Source of the DNA: Candidatus Eisenbergiella merdipullorum | GTDB lineage: Bacteria; Bacillota; Clostridia; Lachnospirales; Lachnospiraceae | Direction: 5' to 3' | DNA length: 38,259 bases | Assembly (NCBI GenBank): GCA_019118445.1 | Contig: DWYY01000091.1 | Span: 1-38,259, forward strand | Shown: positions 34,492 through 38,259 of the stretch, piece after piece | Position numbering within the stretch: the stretch's first letter is position 1 | Layout: each line of letters begins with the position of its first letter | Translations under genes and position numbers: made by a program | The notes under the pieces: generated by a model | The model's input: only the letters and a program-made list of their open reading frames with translations | Databases searched by the model: none | What the model was told of the DNA's origin: nothing

Positions 34492-35856
34492 TCAATTTTC
34501 GGTCTGAGCCGGCGCAGGCTGGGAATTGCCGCTCACAGCCCGGATGATCGCCTTGGGATAGATTCTTTCCATTCTTTCGTCCGGAAATTTCTCGTCCAAA
34601 AGCTGCCCTACTGCAGTGCGCGGACTTTCATCCAGATATCTGGCGCTGTAGCGCACCAGGGCCATGGACGAGATCAGCATGTCAAACGTCATAAATACGA
34701 CCAGGATCCAGCTCAGGCAGATACCTAGCTTTTTCGGTATTTTTTCAATAACCCTGGACAACGGCGGATAAAGGTTTCGTATCCAGACTACAGAAACCAC
34801 ACCCCAGAAAAAGCAGTACAGCAGGTTGATCCTTCCTCCCAGGTTAAAGGGAATCTTGCTGTAATCCCAGAATACAGTTCCAAAAACGATTTCCGTAAAC
34901 ACACTGCAGATATATTCATATGCGCCGCCTACCACCGTTCCAAAGATAAAAATATAACGGTCGCTTTTGTCCCTGTATCGGTGAAGCATCAGTGTCAGGA
35001 CTACCACGCCCAGTCCCCATACTACGCTAAACGGACCGTATACTACGCTGCTCCGGCTCATCCAGTAGCCCATCGTGATCCGGCAGAAAATGGTTTCCAC
35101 AATATCACCAAGAAAAGCGCCGATGAAAAACAGCCAGACCAGCTTGTAGAAGCCGCAGCCTTCCGCAAATACGCTGCTCTTTTCTTTTTTTGTGCGGGCA
35201 GTAAAAAGGCTGTTGGCGCCTTCCTTTGACAGGTTGGGAAAGGCTCTGGTCATACGTTTCACGATGCCGCGTGTGATCGCTCCTCCCACCTTGTTGGAAA
35301 CTTTCTGCATGCCTGCAGCAAACCCGTCGATCCGGCTGATCTTCTGAACTTTCAGGAGCGCTCCGGAAACAGAAATAAGATCCAGCAGGCATAATGCAGT
35401 GAGCGAGAGCGCTGCCGTTCTTTCTGCCCACAGCGGCAGAAAAGAGATCAGCCTTTCCAGCCATGGCTGCAGGAAGGTGAGGCAGACAGCCGCCCCGATG
35501 CCCCACAGGCAGGAAAAAGGAAGACAGACATAGCCGCCAAGGCTGCTTTTATATCCGGAATAATCCCACCATTTGCAGTGGAACATCTTCTCCATCAGCG
35601 CCCCAGTAAAGAATTCCAGCACGACGGCGACCACGCCGCAGCCGATCGCTCGGAACAGAAAGGAGTCCAGATCCGGTCCGAAGAAGATCAGGATCAGCAC
35701 CATTCCAAAACCATAAACGGGACACAAGGGACCGTTTAGGAATCCCCGGTTCATGAATTTTTTATGCCGTACCGCCGCATAAGCGATTTCCGCGCACCAC
35801 CCTAAAAAAGAATAGAGAAAAAAATACAGGATCAGTTCATATATGCCGTATTGCAT
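34492..35856 (-). CDS. CmpB-type putative ABC-transporter membrane protein, internally duplicated
   Basis: The 454-residue protein has about ten membrane segments in two copies of the CmpB-like (putative ABC-transporter type IV) domain: residues 1-160 and about 235-410. Matching parts are NRGFLNGPLCPVYGFG against SRSSVVYGPFSVVWGLG, and FTGALMEKMFHCKWWDYS against FTEIVFGTVFWDYSKIPFN. A cytoplasmic basic linker (about 180-230) joins them, and a soluble tail (about 410-454) ends the chain. The start has GAGGAG six bases upstream. It lies 21 bases after the AraC gene. No ABC ATPase is nearby; function unknown. Confidence 0.85.
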   Translation of the reverse strand: MQYGIYELILYFFLYSFLGWCAEIAYAAVRHKKFMNRGFLNGPLCPVYGFGMVLILIFFGPDLDSFLFRAIGCGVVAVVLEFFTGALMEKMFHCKWWDYSGYKSSLGGYVCLPFSCLWGIGAAVCLTFLQPWLERLISFLPLWAERTAALSLTALCLLDLISVSGALLKVQKISRIDGFAAGMQKVSNKVGGAITRGIVKRMTRAFPNLSKEGANSLFTARTKKEKSSVFAEGCGFYKLVWLFFIGAFLGDIVETIFCRITMGYWMSRSSVVYGPFSVVWGLGVVVLTLMLHRYRDKSDRYIFIFGTVVGGAYEYICSVFTEIVFGTVFWDYSKIPFNLGGRINLLYCFFWGVVSVVWIRNLYPPLSRVIEKIPKKLGICLSWILVVFMTFDMLISSMALVRYSARYLDESPRTAVGQLLDEKFPDERMERIYPKAIIRAVSGNSQPAPAQTEN

Positions 35857-35877
35857 GCTGTTCTCCTCACGTTGTCT

Positions 35878-36687
35878 TCATCCTCTGCGCATCAGTCTCC
35901 GGTACGCGCTCGGGGTCATGTTCATCTGCCTTCTGAAATATTTGGTAAAATAAAACTGATCGGAAAAACCAAGCCTTTCCGCGACCGCTGCGATGCTGTC
36001 ATCCTCCGAAAGAAGCATCCGGCAGGCTCTGTCCAAGACGAGCCGGTTCAGATATGAGCCGGGTGTCATACCCGTCTCCGCGCGGAACCGCTTGGACAGG
36101 GTGCTTTCCGACACGTGAAGTTGTCTGGCCAGATTTTTTATGTGATTGGAAGCGCTGACCGGATTCTGTGCCAAAGAAAAGAAATGTCTGATCAGGCCGG
36201 AGCAGTTCTGCCACAAGGGCATCTGCATGCCGGAAGCTTCTGCAAAGCACGCAAGCTCTTCCCAGATCAGTCCCTTCAGCCGGAAGGCGTCTGCCGCCCG
36301 TTCTGATCGGAACAGCCCGAGCGCTTCTTCCGTTCTCCCTTTTTCTGCATCCCTTTCCAGTATGGCTGTGCAACTCCGGAAAAAATCCATGCCGTTCTGC
36401 CCGTTTACATTTACATGGAAAAAAAGCTGCTCCATAAAGTTTTCACAGGAATAGCCAAAGCTCATCCCTGCCGGGATCAGATAGATCCTTCCCTCCTGCA
36501 GCCTCAAGGCTCCTTCCCCCCGGCGGACCAGACCTTCCCCCTTCAGAATGAAGTAAAGTCTGGAAAAGGGCGAACAGACATTTTCCGCCTCCCATTCCCT
36601 TCCTGTCCGTGCAAAACCAGCATAGATGATATTCAGTTCAAAGTTTTTCCATATCTGAAGAGCATTTTGATTTTCTGAAATTTCCAT
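35878..36687 (-). CDS. AraC-family transcriptional regulator
   Basis: The 269-residue protein has an N-terminal cupin-like sensing domain (about 15-150, with LYFILKGEGLVRRGEGALRL and IYLIPAGMSFGY) and a C-terminal pair of helix-turn-helix motifs (about 165-265, with NLARQLHVSESTLSKRFRAE and AERLGFSDQFYFTKYFRRQM). Start ATG 36687 has GGAG eight bases upstream; ATG 36729, which would add 14 residues, has AGAGGA but close spacing. It is divergent from the fucosidase gene, so it most likely senses fucose or a fucosylated glycan and controls that gene. The effector is inferred from position only. Confidence 0.93.
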   Translation of the reverse strand: MEISENQNALQIWKNFELNIIYAGFARTGREWEAENVCSPFSRLYFILKGEGLVRRGEGALRLQEGRIYLIPAGMSFGYSCENFMEQLFFHVNVNGQNGMDFFRSCTAILERDAEKGRTEEALGLFRSERAADAFRLKGLIWEELACFAEASGMQMPLWQNCSGLIRHFFSLAQNPVSASNHIKNLARQLHVSESTLSKRFRAETGMTPGSYLNRLVLDRACRMLLSEDDSIAAVAERLGFSDQFYFTKYFRRQMNMTPSAYRRLMRRG

Positions 36688-36707
36688 CCCGAAAACTCCA
36701 TATTTTG

Positions 36708-36750
36708 TCCGTATTTTTCCATGTTGCATCCGTCCTCTTTTTCCTACAAT
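36708..36750 (+). promoter_or_regulatory. Fucosidase promoter with AraC-type direct repeats
   Basis: TCCGTATTTTTCC (36708-36720) and TCCGTCCTCTTTTTCC (36729-36744) share TCCGT and TTTTTCC and start 21 bases apart, two helical turns, as for AraC-family half sites. The second abuts a -10 TACAAT (36745-36750). No good -35 is present, as expected for an activated promoter. The first repeat overlaps the region of the divergent AraC start. Confidence 0.65.
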
Positions 36751-36804
36751 TTAAGAAAAAATGATCATGAGCGCCGGACGCTTAGGAAAGAGAGGTATAA
36801 AAAA

Positions 36805-38124
36805 ATGACCAGCTATGTCACACGCAAAACGCCGGGCGATACCGCATGGTTTACCCATGACCGTTTCGGCATGTTCATCCATTTCGGGCTGTATGCTCTG
36901 CCCGCACGCCATGAGTGGATCAAGAACCGTGAAAGGATCTCGGAGGAAAAATACGATCTTTATTTCAAGCATTTCAACCCTGATCTTTTGGACCCTAAGG
37001 ATTGGGCAAGGCAGGCGAAGGCAGCCGGAATGAAGTATGCGGTCTTAACCACCAAGCATCATGAGGGCTTCTGTCTGTTTGACAGCAAGTATACGGATTA
37101 CAAATCCACCAACACGCCCTGCGGCAGGGATCTGGTACGAGAATACGTGGACGCCTTCCGCGAAGCCGGGCTGCGCGTCGGCTTCTACTACTCCCTGATT
37201 GACTGGCATCATCCGGATTTTCCCATTGATATGCAGCATCCCCGCCGGGATGACCCGGATGCTTTTGAACAGAACCAGGGCCGCGACATGAAGAAGTATG
37301 CGCAGTACATGCGCGATCAGGTCACGGAGCTTCTGACCAACTATGGAAAAATCGATATCCTCTGGTTTGATTTTTCCTACAGCAATTACAATGGAACCGG
37401 TGACAAAGCATGGATGAAGGGTAAGGGAAAGGACGATTGGGAAGCCGAAAAGCTCATCGCCACGGCCCGTTCGCTCCAGCCGGATATCATCATCGACAAC
37501 CGGACAGAAATCGAACAAGACCTTTGGACTCCTGAACAGTATCAGCCGACCCAATGGATGACCCATCCCGAAACCGGCGAGCTGGTCACCTGGGAAGCCT
37601 GCCAGACCTTCTCCGGCTCCTGGGGCTATTACCGCGATGAAATGACCTGGAAGTCCCCGGAAATGCTGATCCGCATGCTGGTCAACACCGTTTCCCTGGG
37701 AGGCAACCTTTTGATGAACGTGGGTCCCACCGCCAGAGGCTATCTGGATTACCGCGCCGAAGCTGCCCTGGCCGTATATGCCGATTGGATGAAGTACAAC
37801 AGCCGCTCCATCTACGGATGTACCATGGCCGAACCGGAATTCGAGACCCCCGCCGACTGCCGCCTGACCCAAAGCGAAGACGGCAAGCGCATCTATGTCC
37901 ACCTGTTCGCCTATCCGTTCGCCCACCTGAAACTGAAAGGCTTCGCCGGAAAAATCAAATATGCCCAGTTCCTTCATGACGGCAGCGAAGTCCTCTTCAC
38001 CGAAGGCAAAATCGATCATTTCAGCGCAGGAAAAGAAAAAGAAGAGGCCGATACCACCATCCTGTACCTGCCCGACGTCAAACCCCACTGCCTCGTTCCG
38101 GTCATTGAAATTTTCCTGAAATGA
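36805..38124 (+). CDS. Alpha-L-fucosidase, glycoside hydrolase family 29
   Basis: The enzyme removes alpha-linked L-fucose from glycans. The GH29 fold is clear from TAWFTHDRFGMFIHFGLYAL, the TTKHHEGFCLFDS segment, GFYYSLIDWHH and the catalytic nucleophile Asp189 in ILWFDFSY. The general acid is not fixed by eye. The length of 439 residues is typical, with a C-terminal beta domain from about 340. No signal peptide is present, so it acts inside the cell on imported fucosylated oligosaccharides. Start ATG 36805 has GAGAGG nine bases upstream; the longer frame from 36721 begins before the promoter. An AraC regulator is encoded divergently. Confidence 0.95.
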   Translation: MTSYVTRKTPGDTAWFTHDRFGMFIHFGLYALPARHEWIKNRERISEEKYDLYFKHFNPDLLDPKDWARQAKAAGMKYAVLTTKHHEGFCLFDSKYTDYKSTNTPCGRDLVREYVDAFREAGLRVGFYYSLIDWHHPDFPIDMQHPRRDDPDAFEQNQGRDMKKYAQYMRDQVTELLTNYGKIDILWFDFSYSNYNGTGDKAWMKGKGKDDWEAEKLIATARSLQPDIIIDNRTEIEQDLWTPEQYQPTQWMTHPETGELVTWEACQTFSGSWGYYRDEMTWKSPEMLIRMLVNTVSLGGNLLMNVGPTARGYLDYRAEAALAVYADWMKYNSRSIYGCTMAEPEFETPADCRLTQSEDGKRIYVHLFAYPFAHLKLKGFAGKIKYAQFLHDGSEVLFTEGKIDHFSAGKEKEEADTTILYLPDVKPHCLVPVIEIFLK

Positions 38125-38153
38125 TTGTCCCGGACGGCCGGGTGTCCACTCCA

Positions 38154-38204
38154 TTCACTCATGCATTTCTCCCGCTCCCCTTCCCAAGACAAATGCATAG
38201 TGAA
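38154..38204. repeat. Inverted repeat downstream of the fucosidase gene
   Basis: TTCACTCATGCATTT (38154-38168) pairs with AAATGCATAGTGAA (38191-38204), with one bulged base and a 22-base pyrimidine-rich loop. It may be a terminator-like hairpin or an element end; a U-run is lacking. Confidence 0.55.
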
Positions 38205-38259
38205 TAATTTATGAACAGGACGCCTGAGAGAGGTGGGGCCACTTTGCTGGACCGCTCTC

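Noticed and set aside
37045-38154. 369-codon open frame antisense to the fucosidase gene
   Set aside because: Shadow of the GH29 gene; Gly/Val-rich reading with no ribosome site.

Overview
The window reads as a chromosomal segment of a gut-type Clostridia bacterium, most likely Lachnospiraceae. The evidence is strong AGGAGG-type ribosome sites, good -35/-10 promoters, a eukaryote-type single-chain glycyl-tRNA synthetase, pyruvate phosphate dikinase, a giant 2-hydroxyacyl-CoA dehydratase activase, a VanW protein, a BioY protein with a BirA-like operator, and a yqzL-like gene between era and recO. No rRNA, tRNA, CRISPR array, phage or intact insertion sequence was seen.

Region 1 (1-9137) is branched-chain amino acid and methionine synthesis. 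leuC and the start of leuD run leftward, divergent from a LysR regulator. Beyond a shared hairpin terminator lie metH, ilvB, a first ilvN, a second ilvN and ilvC, all leftward. The second ilvN and ilvC have their own near-consensus promoter with an inverted repeat directly upstream. This makes two different acetolactate synthase regulatory subunits beside one catalytic subunit.

Region 2 (9263-21240) is housekeeping. A small rightward lipoprotein faces ppdK. Going right, and all read leftward, are glyS, a lipoprotein with a strong promoter, recO, a yqzL-like small gene overlapping recO, era, a DUF4349 lipoprotein and a PreP-like M16C zinc peptidase. A hairpin-rich noncoding block of about 150 bases (12840-12993) lies between ppdK and the glyS terminator.

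Region 3 (21240-25100) holds a decayed serine-hydrolase pseudogene, bioY under a BirA-type operator, and a tight three-gene leftward cluster. The cluster encodes a rhomboid-like membrane protein without an obvious catalytic motif but with a cysteine-rich tail, a sigma-70-like protein lacking region 4, and a small unknown protein. This cluster is the best candidate in the window for an undescribed system.

Region 4 (25226-31060) carries the 1455-residue activase and a secreted VanW protein on the plus strand, each with its own promoter. Region 5 (31034-38259) holds a MATE exporter, a small coiled-coil gene, cytoplasmic asparaginase, a small unknown protein, a duplicated CmpB-type membrane protein and an AraC regulator, all leftward. 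The AraC gene is divergent from an intracellular GH29 alpha-L-fucosidase, and the gap contains direct repeats spaced 21 bases apart. The last 100 bases hold an inverted repeat and what may be the start of a structured RNA leader.
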